Shown here: positions 1-10,200 of the stretch, in pieces | Layout: each line of letters opens with the position of its first letter | Position numbering within the stretch: the first letter of the stretch is position 1 | Assembly: GCF_000745015.1 (NCBI RefSeq) | Contig: NZ_JQNA01000002.1 | Location: forward strand, 1,922,001-1,986,000 | Origin: Burkholderia sp. 9120 | GTDB taxonomy: Bacteria > Pseudomonadota > Gammaproteobacteria > Burkholderiales > Burkholderiaceae | Direction: 5' to 3' | DNA: 64,000 nt | The notes under the pieces: model-generated | The model's input: only the letters and a program-made list of their open reading frames with translations | Told to the model about the DNA's origin: nothing | Databases searched by the model: none | Program-made: the position numbers and the translations under genes

Positions 1-540
1 TGGGCGCTGCTGGTCGCCGCAGCGCTCCTATATATTCCCGCCAATCTGCTACCCGTCATGCATACAGCTTCATTGCTGGACACGCAAGACAACACCATCA
101 TCAGCGGCGTAGTCTACTTCTGGACATCGGGTGACTGGCCGCTCGCTGTTGTCGTATTCGTCGCGAGCATTATCGTGCCGATGCTGAAAATCTCCGCGCT
201 GGTGCTTCTCCTGGTCACTGCGCAGCGTCATTCACGTTGGTATCCGCGCGAACGCACCACGCTATACCGGTTCCTGGAACGCATTGGGCGCTGGTCGATG
301 CTCGACGTATTTGTCGTCACACTGACCGTCGCGCTGGTGCGCTTCCAGTCGTTCGCTGAGGTCACTGCCGGCCTCGGGGTTATCGCATTCGGCTCGGTGG
401 TGATTCTCACCTTGCTGGCCTCGATGCAATTCGATCCACGGCTCACCTGGGACGGCGCGGGGGAAAGTCCCGAAGTCGTTCACGACTCTAACGACGACGG
501 GCACAAAAGCACTCACGTCCGTTCCCCATCCGTAAAGTAA
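1..540 (+). CDS. PqiA-like inner-membrane protein, C-terminal part
   Basis: The reading frame is open from base 1, so the 5' end lies outside the window; an internal ATG at 58 is not a convincing start because coding continues upstream (a hydrophobic stretch ending in PANLLPV). The fragment has several membrane segments and the paquat-inducible protein A signatures IISGVVYFWTSGDWPLA and SMLDVFVVTL. PqiA-family proteins sit in the inner membrane and usually work with an MCE-domain partner (PqiB) in lipid transport across the envelope. No pqiB follows: the gene ends at 540 and the next intact gene is on the other strand. The C-terminal tail is hydrophilic. Family assignment is fairly safe; the exact role is not shown here. 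Confidence 0.8.
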   Translation, partial: WALLVAAALLYIPANLLPVMHTASLLDTQDNTIISGVVYFWTSGDWPLAVVVFVASIIVPMLKISALVLLLVTAQRHSRWYPRERTTLYRFLERIGRWSMLDVFVVTLTVALVRFQSFAEVTAGLGVIAFGSVVILTLLASMQFDPRLTWDGAGESPEVVHDSNDDGHKSTHVRSPSVK

Positions 541-789
541 GGGCCTAAAACGAACATCAACACATACTGGTCGCTCACTTCGCGCCAGCAACCGTTCGAA
601 GTCGTCGACAATGGCGAAGGGCCGCATACGTCATCCGATGAAAAGGCAACACAAGTCTGGAATCACCGAGAAGACCTTGAACGCAATCTATTCCGGCTGA
701 GCCTACCCGAGAACGAGCTCGTTACCCTTTAACCAAACTGCGGCGAACTCCACTTGAACTGCGAGAGACGTCAGGCTGTGTCCGCTCCA
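541..789 (+). other. Gap with an in-frame, start-less remnant after the PqiA gene
   Basis: Directly after the pqiA-like stop codon the same frame stays open for about 60 codons, to the stop at 730-732, without an ATG, GTG or TTG start. It reads as a hydrophilic peptide (NINTYWSLTSRQQPFEVVDN and on). It may be the degraded 3' part of a larger gene whose stop at 538 arose by mutation, or chance. No promoter or terminator is evident. Confidence 0.25.
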
Positions 790-2997
790 CTAGATCCGTG
801 CTGTTCGTAGTCTTAGCGCGTTCGCAATGACCGAAACGGAACTAACCGCCATCGCAGCACTCGCGATAACCGGGCTCAGCAGGACGCCAAGCCAGGGGTA
901 CAGAACACCCGCCGCAACCGGTATCCCAATAGCGTTGTAGGCGAACGCGAAAAAAAGATTCTGACGGATATTTTTCATCGTCGCGACGCTGAGCACACGC
1001 GCCGTCGCAATGCCCCGCAGGTCGCCTTTAACAAGCACGACGCGCGCGCTGTTCATTGCGACGTCGGTACCGGTGCCCATCGCAATGCCGACGTTAGCCT
1101 GCGCAAGAGCCGGCGCATCGTTCACCCCGTCACCAGCCATCGCCACAATGTGTCCTTGCTGTTGCAACTCCTGCACGTATTTGTGTTTATCCTCCGGCAG
1201 CACGCCCGCCTTTACGCCGTCGAGGGCTAATGCTTTGGCGACCACATTCGCGGTTACCGGATTGTCGCCTGTGAGCATAAATATTTTGACGCCGGAGTCG
1301 CGAAGGAGCCGGACCGCCTCTGGCGTCGTACTTTTCACCGGATCAGACACTCCGACGTAGCCAGCCAGCTTGCCGTCCAGAGAGAGATACATCACGGTCT
1401 GTGCGCCTGCCCGCAGACTGTCCACCTGCCAGGTTGCGGAAGAGACGTCCACGTGGGCGTCTTCCAGCAGCCGCGCGTTACCAAGCAGAACGGCGTGCCC
1501 GTCAATTGTTCCAGCCACACCTTTGCCGGTCAGAGATTTGAATGACGAAACGGGTAATAAAACTGCATCGTTATCGTGCGCATGGCTGACGATCGCCTGG
1601 GCAAGCGGATGCTCACTCATGGCTTCCAGGCTCGCTGCGTAAGAGAGGACGAGGCCTTGCGCCACGTCATTCAGCGCGATCACTGCCTGGACGCGAGGCT
1701 TTCCCTCCGTAAGCGTACCCGTCTTGTCGACAACCAGTGTGTCCACCTTCTCCATCAACTCGAGCGCCTCCGCATCTTTGATGAGCACGCCCTGTTTCGC
1801 GCCGCGACCGATGCCCACGATAATCGACACCGGCGTCGCGAGACCAAGCGCGCAAGGGCAAGCAATAATCAGCACGCTAATGGCAACGACCAGTGCGTTG
1901 CCGACTGCCGGCGCGGGTCCCCAAATGGCCCATCCGGCGAAAGCAACGATCGCGATGACGATAACGATAGGTACGAACCACCCAGATACTGTGTCAGCCA
2001 GCTTTTGGATGGGCGCCCGAGAACGGCCTGCTTCTGCGACAAGCTGGATGATTCGCGCGAGCAGTGTTTCGGAGCCAACTTTCTCGGCCCTCATGAGAAA
2101 CGAGCCGGTTTGATTGACGGTCGCACCGGTCACCTTGCTCCCCGAAACTTTTTCGGCCGGAATCGGTTCGCCGGTGATCATCGACTCGTCCACGGTCGAT
2201 TGTCCTTTGGTGAGAACGCCATCAACCGGAACCTTTGAGCCGGGCTTAACCCGCAAGATATCGCCGGCAACGACCGCCTCAAGCGGCACAACCTCGTCGG
2301 CGCCGTCCGCCCGCAAACGGATTGCCGTATCCGGCGCAAGTTTCAGGAGGCCTTTTATCGCGCTTGAGGTCCGTGAGCGGGCACGAAGCTCAAGCACCTG
2401 GCCCAGCAGGATCAGAGCCACGATGACGGAGGCCGCCTCGAAATATAAAGGCAATTCATGTCCGCGCCGGAACGTCTCCGGGACACCGGCAGGAAAGAAT
2501 AACGCGTACAGACTGAAGAGGTACGCCGTGACAACGCCGAGGCCAACAAGGCTGAACATGTTCAGTCGCCAGGTAACGAAGGATTTCCATCCCCGTTCGA
2601 GAAACGGCCATCCCGCCCATAGAACTACGGGCGTCGCCAACAATGCCTGTACGTATTCGGACCATGAGACGCCTGTCAGATGCGGCAATCCCCACTTAGC
2701 CGCCGCGCGGTCAACCGCTGTGTTGAGGTCAGGGATAGGCAACATATGTCCCATTGTCAGCCACAGCAAGGGCAACGATAGCGCCGCCGCGCCCCAGAAG
2801 CGCCGCGTCATGTCCTTGAGTTCACTAAGCGATTCGTCCGCCGTGCCGGGCGTGACCAACTCGAGCGTCATGCCACATATAGGACACGGTCCAGACTCCG
2901 GCAACCTGACTTGAGGATGCATCGGACATGTGTACACCGCATTCTTTTCCGTCGGGGGCGTGCGAGCCTCTGCAATTGGCAGATTCAAGGATTTCAT
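790..2997 (-). CDS. copA: Copper-exporting P1B-type ATPase
   Basis: This is a 735-residue heavy-metal P-type ATPase predicted to pump Cu(I) out of the cytoplasm using ATP. In order: a short Cys-rich metal-binding segment at about residues 22-45 ([14 protein letters not shown], the heavy-metal-binding YHS-like type rather than a classical HMA CxxC domain), membrane helices, the actuator TGE at about 275, the metal-transport motif CPC ([12 protein letters not shown]) near 380, the phosphorylation motif DKTGT near 425, an SEHP motif, and GDGVNDAP in the hinge. CPC is the Cu(I)/Ag(I) type. Length is normal for this N-terminal class. No cueR-type regulator or chaperone lies next to it, but the upstream region holds inverted repeats (3080-3125). 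Silver is an alternative substrate. Confidence 0.93.
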   Translation of the reverse strand: MKSLNLPIAEARTPPTEKNAVYTCPMHPQVRLPESGPCPICGMTLELVTPGTADESLSELKDMTRRFWGAAALSLPLLWLTMGHMLPIPDLNTAVDRAAAKWGLPHLTGVSWSEYVQALLATPVVLWAGWPFLERGWKSFVTWRLNMFSLVGLGVVTAYLFSLYALFFPAGVPETFRRGHELPLYFEAASVIVALILLGQVLELRARSRTSSAIKGLLKLAPDTAIRLRADGADEVVPLEAVVAGDILRVKPGSKVPVDGVLTKGQSTVDESMITGEPIPAEKVSGSKVTGATVNQTGSFLMRAEKVGSETLLARIIQLVAEAGRSRAPIQKLADTVSGWFVPIVIVIAIVAFAGWAIWGPAPAVGNALVVAISVLIIACPCALGLATPVSIIVGIGRGAKQGVLIKDAEALELMEKVDTLVVDKTGTLTEGKPRVQAVIALNDVAQGLVLSYAASLEAMSEHPLAQAIVSHAHDNDAVLLPVSSFKSLTGKGVAGTIDGHAVLLGNARLLEDAHVDVSSATWQVDSLRAGAQTVMYLSLDGKLAGYVGVSDPVKSTTPEAVRLLRDSGVKIFMLTGDNPVTANVVAKALALDGVKAGVLPEDKHKYVQELQQQGHIVAMAGDGVNDAPALAQANVGIAMGTGTDVAMNSARVVLVKGDLRGIATARVLSVATMKNIRQNLFFAFAYNAIGIPVAAGVLYPWLGVLLSPVIASAAMAVSSVSVIANALRLRTARI

Positions 2998-3079
2998 GTT
3001 GTTCGTCCGCAGGATCGAGTTGACGCTAGCCTCTGCCTGTTTGCACGGCAGAAGCTTTTTTACCCTGCTCGCAATCGAG

Positions 3080-3125
3080 GTAGAAGTCAGTACGGTGTCG
3101 TACCTCGAAGCCGGCCGACTTCTAC
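3080..3125 (-). promoter_or_regulatory. Nested inverted repeats upstream of the copper ATPase
   Basis: Two perfect inverted repeats lie 83-128 bases upstream of the ATPase start. The outer pair is GTAGAAGTC (3080-3088) with GACTTCTAC (3117-3125). The inner pair is GTACG (3090-3094) with CGTAC (3099-3103), separated by four bases. Position and symmetry suit a metal-responsive operator, for example of a MerR-family regulator, but no consensus CueR site is recognised, so the regulator is unknown. Confidence 0.4.
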
Positions 3126-3768
3126 TCCTATAAAAGGTATGAATGTCTCTTCATGGTCAAACACCGGGCCGTCTCCGACGGCGTGCGAGCGACATGAACG
3201 GGGTCGACAAAGAGGCGATCGTGTCTGTCCGCCAGCGGCCCTTCACCAACCCGGCGATGAGTTCATGGGCGCCGAGATCGCGGTTACCGCTGCGCATGCT
3301 GACCGCGCCGTTACGCGCCTATTCCGTTAGGATTGGAGAAAAAGTGTCATCGCCATGGCGAGCCGACCCGCCACCTTCGGGAGCAGGCGATTGCGCTCTT
3401 ATTTGCCCTTTGCCAGAAGCGCTCACGAAAACAGCGGCAAAGATTTCGACGGTGGTCTGGCGCCGACGGCGCGGAGGCCTGCATCGACCGGTTTGTGCGG
3501 GACCTTTTTCACCGGCCGAGCAGACGTGCTTCGGACAAACGCCGTCTGATGGCGTCACCACAAATCCTCATGATCCAGTGACCTCTGTTCCTTCGCCTTG
3601 GTGTTAGCCGGTGCGCCGGATAAATCTCCCCTCCGCAACGTCAGTCTTGGCACGTCGAGATCGAAAACCCCTTCGCCACAGATCCGGCCAAAGCCATCAT
3701 CCGGCTGGCCCAGACCGAGTCCATTTTCAGGTCAGGATCACTGCCCTACCCCTTCCGCACTGTCCTGT

Positions 3769-4209
3769 TCTCGCAGGGTCCGCCAGCATCGAGTGCCGGC
3801 AGTCCGCCGCAGCGCACCGACACGCGTACTGCGCACGAACGTCTTCATCCAGCGGATCGTCAGTGGCGAGCAAATATGCAATGAACAGTTCTTCACCGGC
3901 CTCGATCGGCCGGAGCGTGTGGATAAAAACGCGGGCATCGTGTTCGATGGTCTCGCAGTTTGGCGCGCACGCGTGATTGAGCCAGCGCGCGCTATGCCGC
4001 CGCGGCTGCCATCGATCACACGCCCATCCGACAGCCCGAAAAAAAACGTATGTCCTTCCACGCCTTCACGCTGGTGACGACGCACCGCATTTCGCCACGA
4101 GGTGATTTCACCTTTGTACTCGAGCACGCGTTCGCCGGCTGCGAGCGGTCTCACTGCGAACACGCCTTTGCCGTGAACCGACGATCGCCGGATCGATCAC
4201 ACACCTCAT
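3769..4209 (-). pseudogene. Frameshifted SET-domain protein-lysine methyltransferase
   Basis: Translation matches the intact SET protein at 15942-16382, but the gene has at least two frame disruptions. Near the start one extra base between the initial codons and the GKGVF motif throws off the frame. After VIDGSRGG one base is missing, so the NHxCxPN motif and post-SET cysteines are read only in another frame. The central part (AGERVLEYKGEITSW, EGHTF, FGLSDGRVIDGS) is well preserved, which points to recent decay. A product starting at the internal ATG at 4163 would lack the S-adenosylmethionine pocket and be inactive. Confidence 0.85.
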
Positions 4210-4213
4210 ACTA

Positions 4214-4390
4214 TTACCTCAACGGATATGCGAGCCAGCATAGAAGAGGCATAAATCCGCATCCACACCAACGTGATCCGTTACTTGTGTGAGTCCACGC
4301 GCTTCCGCGACAGCGCGTCCAGTAGCGCAACAGCGCACCGATGGGTGGACACAAGGCTTCCCCTCTGTTTCGCGATCGTTTCTTTTCCAT
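4214..4390 (-). pseudogene. Decayed copy of the 68-residue MEKKRSR protein
   Basis: The first 23 or so residues (MEKKRSRNRGEALCPPIG and on) match the intact small gene at 16540-16746. Then a deletion of roughly a dozen bases, relative to copy B, shifts the frame and the C-terminus is unrelated. Its place between the HU and SET genes is the same in both copies. Function unknown. Confidence 0.65.
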
Positions 4391-4561
4391 CCGGCTATCG
4401 ATAGAGACATGCCGCGAATCGCAGCGGGCCGCGGCACATCGCGGCATCTTGCACCGATGCTACCAAGCCGACTGGTCGACGTCCAGGCCTTGCCCAATCG
4501 CTCCGTGCCCCTGCTGCCGCCAGCACCTGCAGGCGATCCGGCCGACGGCTTGCGTCCGGTC

Positions 4562-4789
4562 TCAGGCGCCGTTCACCGCATCCTTGAATGCACCGGTCGC
4601 CGGGTTGCGGCCGACCCGCGCGGCGCGCGCGCCCGTCGAAAACGACCCAAAGCCAATCAGTTGCACGGTGTCGCCTTTCACGACAGCCGCCGTCACTGCT
4701 CCGATAAAAGCATCGATCGTCTCGCAGGCCGCCGCCTTGCTTGCACCGGTCTTCGCGGTGACCGCATCCACCAGTTCCTGCTTGTTCAT
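4562..4789 (-). CDS. HU-family DNA-binding protein with an internal deletion
   Basis: This 75-residue HU homologue starts [15 protein letters not shown] and ends FKDAVNGA. Compared with the 92-residue copy at 16949-17227 it lacks 17 consecutive codons directly after GRNPATGA. In HU the RNP segment lies at the tip of the beta-ribbon arm that inserts into the DNA minor groove; the missing residues form the return strand of that arm. The helical dimer core is kept. The frame is intact, so a protein may be made, but DNA binding should be impaired and it could poison HU dimers. Substitutions are scattered along the rest. It belongs to the decayed block A. Confidence 0.75.
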   Translation of the reverse strand: MNKQELVDAVTAKTGASKAAACETIDAFIGAVTAAVVKGDTVQLIGFGSFSTGARAARVGRNPATGAFKDAVNGA

Positions 4790-4997
4790 TGCTTTTCCCT
4801 TGTTGTTGTTGTGAATGTCCCGACCCTACGCGATCGACGCGCCTTTGCGCAATCGGCCGCACGGCCGGACTGGATCCACAACACAGACAAGGCACGCACG
4901 TCGGCGAATGACCGCTACGTGACGCCGCCATGAGGGCGGCCTGCACACCGGGCCGCATCCTTGTTCTGTCGATCGCCCGTATCGGGGGTGGACCGAG

Positions 4998-5212
4998 CTG
5001 AGCGTGAATTTCGATCATAAGCGCCACGGGTATATAGATGCACAGAGCCATTCGGAAATATCGGAGTCGATGTCAATGATCAGATATTGAATGACCCTGA
5101 CGCAGTGACGACGAGCAGCGAGAAGGGAACTGCCGCGCTATTTGTACCTTGATGGGGGATGAACAAGGTAAGCGCGAATTCCTATCATAAGCGTCCAGGT
5201 TATATAAACCGC
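4998..5212. repeat. Imperfect direct repeats downstream of the integrase
   Basis: Two similar sequences of about 40 bases occur at roughly 5000-5040 and 5172-5212. Both contain ATCATAAGCG followed a few bases later by TATATA, preceded by GCGNGAATT. They lie between the 3' end of the decayed integrase and block A. They could be recombination or arm-type binding sites of that integrase, or the ends of a small element. Confidence 0.45.
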
Positions 5213-5248
5213 GAAGATCATGCCGTTCAGGGCGGGTCAGCCGGAACC

Positions 5249-6948
5249 CTATCTGTCCGCGAAGGCGTTCCGGATCTGCTGGGCACGCTTGACTTCGTCG
5301 CTGTGCAGGTAGATCGATGTCGTCGCGATCGATGCATGGCGGAGGTTATCCCGTACCGTGGTCAGCTCGGCGCCGCGTGCCAGCGCATGAGTGGCATGAG
5401 TGTGGCGAGTCCAGTGCGGACTCGCGCGACGCAGCTTTTCCGCGAGCACCGGGTTGTCCGTCTCGATGACTTCGGCCGCTTTCGCAAAAAACCGCCGTGT
5501 GACCTCCCATAGCCGGACACCGCTGATGCCTGCCACACTGTCCTGATCGAGGCTGCCGATGAGAGGCGTGTCGGGATGCCAGCGGGTCGGCGTGACCGGC
5601 AGCCTTCGCTCCACCAGGTAGCGGTCCAGCGCGGCACGGGCCAGTGGTGGCAGCGCGACCTTGCCCGCCTTTCGCCCTTTCCCGATGATGCTCAGCCAGT
5701 GATCGCCCCGGGCGTCGGTTTCGACGTTGCCGAGACAGGCGCCGACCAGTTCGCTGACGCGCAAGCCGGTCGCATACGCGAAGTCCAGCACGAAGCGCAG
5801 GCGTTGCCCAGCCGGCGCTTCCCAGCCATACGACCACTCAAGTCCGTCAGCAATGGCGCGCACGAGCATCGACTCGCCCTCGGTAAAGGCGTGGGACGTG
5901 TCGAGCACGGTTGAGCGGCTGGTGCCGCGCACCTTGACGCCGGCGAACGGATTGGCCAGGAGATAGCGCTGCTCGATCAGCCAGCGGAACATCGCGCCGA
6001 GTACGGACAGCGCGTAGGCGGTTGAGCGGGCTGACAGCCACCGGAGAAAGGTCGCCACTCCGGCGACGTGCGCGGGCGCATGGGTCCCACCCAGCGCTCG
6101 CGCGGCGTCGGCCGACGCAGAAAACTTCTGTACGCAATCGCATCCTCCGTCGTCAGCGACGACAGGGCCCGGTCACGGTCGACTATCGCCCAGAGGATCA
6201 GGCGTTCGGCTTCCTTGCGGTAGGCCCGCTGCGTGGCGGGTGATTCGTGCAGCGACAGCCATGCCTGCACGGCTGCGTAATCGTTGTCCGCATCGAGCGT
6301 ACAGGTGGCCCGCGGCGCGCGAAAGGCACCCGACGAGCCATCGACCTCGTGCGGCAGTCGGAGCGACTCCCACGGGACGACTGCGCCAGGACCGCAGACT
6401 GCGATCAGGGCGCGCGCCCGCTCGGACAGTGCGGGATGCGCGGCGAAGAACGCTTCGATCCGCCGCGCACTCGCCGGGCCGAGCCCAAGGACCGCTTTCC
6501 ACCACTCACGCCGGCGTGGAATCCGCACGATGAGGTCTGCCAGCGTCGCAATGTCGTGTGCACGCAGCACAGAAACGGCCAGCGCCGGCAGCCAGAGCCC
6601 GATGTCGTCGCTGATCTGCGGAACCGGCAGGCGGGCATGCCGCAGGATCTCGGTCGCGTCAGCAACCGTTTTCGCCTCCCGTAAGCGCTCACCGTCAGGG
6701 TGTCCAAAGACTGCGGCAAGATCCGGCCGGCCGACCTGTCGCGCGGCATTCGCCAGTCGTCGGCGAATGCCGCCGAGGACGCCCCGTGCCGACCGCCCGG
6801 CCACGACGCGCTGCGGCAGGTAGCGCTCCACGGCTTTGCGAACCGGCGTGCCGGCGTACCAGGCGCGCAGCATAGCGAGTTCGTCGGCATCGGGGAAATC
6901 GACGAGGCGAGGTTCAGACGAAGGTGTCGAGGTCAGGCGCGTTTTCAT
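5249..6948 (-). pseudogene. Tyrosine recombinase (phage integrase family), single frameshift
   Basis: Two overlapping frames make one integrase. The N-terminal frame (6948-5977) carries a helix-hairpin-helix-like region (LGLGPASARRIEAFF) and the start of the SAM-like core-binding domain. The C-terminal frame (6058-5249) carries the catalytic domain: Arg in ATGLRVSEL, Lys in GKGRKAGK, HWTRHTHATH, LRHASIATTSIYLH with the Tyr nucleophile. The frames join near 6038, where one base has been lost between GGCTGAC-type sequence encoding SGG and LSARSTAY. All catalytic residues survive, so only this indel inactivates it. A sequencing error would give an intact protein of about 560 residues. It probably once mobilised the neighbouring DNA. 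Confidence 0.85.
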
Positions 6949-7289
6949 GACATGGAGTTTAGTCCAGAAATGTTGCCACAGAGATAAGAAGAGTTATCTT
7001 AATAGTGCGGTCAGCAATCGCATTTGTAGCCAAAACCTCTCCTTCCAATAGCGCGTCTCACGGTTTGTGAGCAGCCGTTATCGGCAATCGCGAATGCCTC
7101 TTGTCGACCCATCGCGGCCTGTCAGATACTTACTTGGAGTGTCAAAGCCTCGGCCAATTGAGGACGCTCATAGTCGCGTGTCCGCAGTATTTGTGCAGAC
7201 TGATTTGCCGCATCCGGTTTTCCGCGTGCGTCGCGCACTCGTTCAATTTCCACGAAATCGGCTGCGGGCGAGCCAGCGTTTACCTATTG
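6949..7289. other. Intergenic region between integrase and sensor kinase
   Basis: Short frames here have no recognisable family and no credible ribosome sites. The part near 6960-7050 is relatively AT-rich and may hold the integrase promoter. Nothing else seen. Confidence 0.3.
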
Positions 7290-10200
7290 CTATAGCGCGC
7301 GCGATTTCCCTGGCATCGCGCCAAATAACCGGATCAAGGCTTCATAGTCGACCGGCTTGGTCAGATGATGGTCGAACCCGGCCTCAGCCGATCTGAGGTG
7401 ATCCGACGGCAGTCCATATCCGGTGACCGCCACCAGGATCACGTTCCGGTTGGACCCGGATTCGCGTAACCTTCTCGATACCTCGTAACCATCCATGTCC
7501 GGGAGGCCGATATCGAGAAGTACGACGTCGGGGCTGAAAGTTGCCGCCGCACTGATTCCCGAAACACCATCCAGGCAGGTCTCGACCTCGTGGCCTTCAT
7601 TCGCCAGAAGCATTGCGAGGGCCTCACTCGCGTCGGCGTTGTCGTCAATGATAAGAATCCGCTTCGGTCGCACGGCAACCGGTTCTGGCTGCGAATTGAC
7701 CTGCTCCCCGAAGACGGCTCCCGGAACGAGCGGCAGATTGACGACGAACTCACTGCCGGTCCTGCCATCGCTAATGGCCCGGACCGAGCCGCCGTGTAAC
7801 TCAACGAGCCTGCGCACCACGGACAGGCCGACACCCAGGCCACTCTGGCGCTGGCTATCGGATACGGGGCCCTGGACAAACATCTCGAAAAGACTCCCGA
7901 GCATCGTGGACGGAATGCCTCTCCCGTTGTCCTTGATGCTGAGCGAAATCCGATTGGCCGTTCTTGTCGCCCGCAATTGTACGGCCCCGCCAGGCGCGGT
8001 GTATTTCGCCGCATTGATCAAGATATTCTCGATGACCTGCGACAGGCGCGTCGGGTCCGCGTTTAGCCAAATGGATTCTTCCGGCAGCGAGACGGACAGC
8101 GTATGACGGCGCTCGTCGAAGATTGGCTGGCAAACTTCAATGGCGCTCTGGACAATTGTTTTCAGCAAAACCGTCTGTCGATTCAACTCGATATTGCCAC
8201 TCGTTATCCGGCTGATATCGAGCATGTCGTTCACGAGGTGCATCATTGCGCGACCTTGCCGCTGGATGACACCGGCAGCCCAGTCCTTCTGTGTGACTGC
8301 GACCGTTTCCGACGCGAGCAGATTTCCGGCTGAGACCAGCGCAGCAAGCGGATTGCGCAGTTCATGGCCGAGCGTCGCCAGAAATTCGTTTTTCCGTCGG
8401 TCGGCGACCGCCAGCTGTTCGGCACGCTCGCGAAGGTGAGCATTGCTCACGCTGCGGTTGACGAGATCGCGCTCGGTCGATGCCACGGCAATCGCATTGC
8501 CCCCGCTGTCCGACAGAATCGACAGCGTAAGCCATATGTCGACCACGCGGCCGCCCTTCGTTACTCGCTGTGTCTCGTAGGAGTGCAGTGCCTCGTTATG
8601 CTCAGCATGGTGGACGAAGTCGAGGTGATCTTGCCTGGCACCCCGTGGCACCAGATCGGAAACAGTCATGCGCAGCGCTTCGGTCTCGCTGAAGCCGTAC
8701 ATCGCGCTCGCAGCCTTGTTCCAGGCGAGAAAGCGGCCTTTGAGGTCGAATACCGTCACCGCGTCGTTTGAATCCTGAACCACTGCGGCAAGGCGTCGGG
8801 CGCGTTCGTCGGACAGCTTGACGTGCGTAATGTCGGTCCACGTCACCACGACGCCTGCAGGTGGTGCTTCGCGAATCGCGATATACGGCGTGATGCGGCG
8901 AACATACCATTCTGCAGTCGCGGTTTCTATCTCCTTCTCGACCTGCAGGTCCCCGCCCGTGAGTATCCGATCGACCTCTGCCGGCAACGCGTCGCCGAGC
9001 GGGTTGCCGAGGACCTCTACGATCTTGCGTCCGATGTCAGGCGGCGCCAGTCCTAAGATCCTCGCCGCGCTCGGGGTAAACCGTTTAATCAGCCCCTGCC
9101 TGTCGAGAAGCAGTGTCGCGATTTCCGTGCTGGCAAGCAGATTTGTGACGTCCTCATTGAGGACCTCCATTTGATGAACCTTCTGCTCAAGTTGAGAATT
9201 GACGACATTCAACTGCTCATTGAGCGCCTGCAGTTCCTCTTTGGACGTTTCGAGCTCTTCGTTTGCAGAGCGCAGCTCCTCATTCATCGAAAGGATTTCT
9301 TCGTTCGATACCCTCAGTTCGCTATTGCTCTCTTCCAGTTCCTCGATCGTGCTGCCGAGCTCCACCTGCGTGGTGCGAAGCTCGCTCTCGAGGTGCCACA
9401 GATCGGAATCCGCGCCGGAGGGCACCGTCGACGTAGGCCGGTCGGCCGTCGGCAACCTGGCAAAGATGACAAGCAATGCCCTGCCGGCATGCGTCGTGTC
9501 GAACGGTCGCGTCACCGTGATTTTTACCGCAGGTGCACCACCGTCAGCGACGATTTCGCTGACCGGCGAGTCAGCATGATCCTGGATTGCCCGGCGCAAT
9601 ACGATCCGCAGTTTGAGGCGCAGTCCATCGCGCGCCATGTCGAGAATGTTGCCCGTCGGCTCACCTGCCGGCTGCGTCAGGTATTCGTCAGTCGAGCCGC
9701 TCACGTAGAGCACCTGGTGAGCAGAATTGATCAGCACCGAGGCAGCATGGTGCTCTTCCAGCAGCGTGGCGTTGACCAGTTCCGCGTAACCCTTGCTGCG
9801 GACACCGACACGGCTCGCCGGCGGGAATTCTTCATGGCGCGCTGTTCTTGCGGAAAACCGATAGGCAGTGGGTGCCGCCGCCAGGATCGGACTGCGCTGG
9901 TAGATACGCCAGGCTCTCGAGACTTCCTGAAACTGGGTGGAATCGGGATCGGTACTTTCCGAGCGCCCCAGAAACAGATAGCGCTTCGGATTGAGTGCGA
10001 AGTGGAACAACTCGAACACCCGCTGCTGTGCTTCCGGTTCGAGGTAGATCAGCAGGTTCCGGCAACTGATCAGATCGACCCGCGAAAACGGCGGGTCAGC
10101 AATCAGGTTCTGCGGAGTAAATAGAACCGTTTCGCGAAGTTCCTGCCGGATCTGGAATCCGTCGTTGTGAGGTTGAAAGAACCGATCGAGCCGCGCCTCA

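Larger units (their letters stand above)
3200..4985. repeat. Duplicated SET-HU block, decayed copy A
   Basis: This segment is collinear with 15220-17425. Shared stretches include the noncoding leader (the run gcatgctgaccgcgccgtta at about 3293 and again near 15312), a SET-domain gene, a small gene starting MEKKRSR, an HU gene, and the sequence upstream of HU ending near ctgtcgatcg. Copy A is shorter because the two small genes after SET in copy B are missing, and its SET, small and HU genes carry indels. Similarity fades at about 4985. It is a paralogous duplication, one copy of which is being lost. Confidence 0.8.

Noticed and set aside
4395..5051. Long minus-strand frame across the HU copy A
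   Set aside because: Shadow of the HU gene in another phase; Arg/Gly-rich and without homologous pattern.
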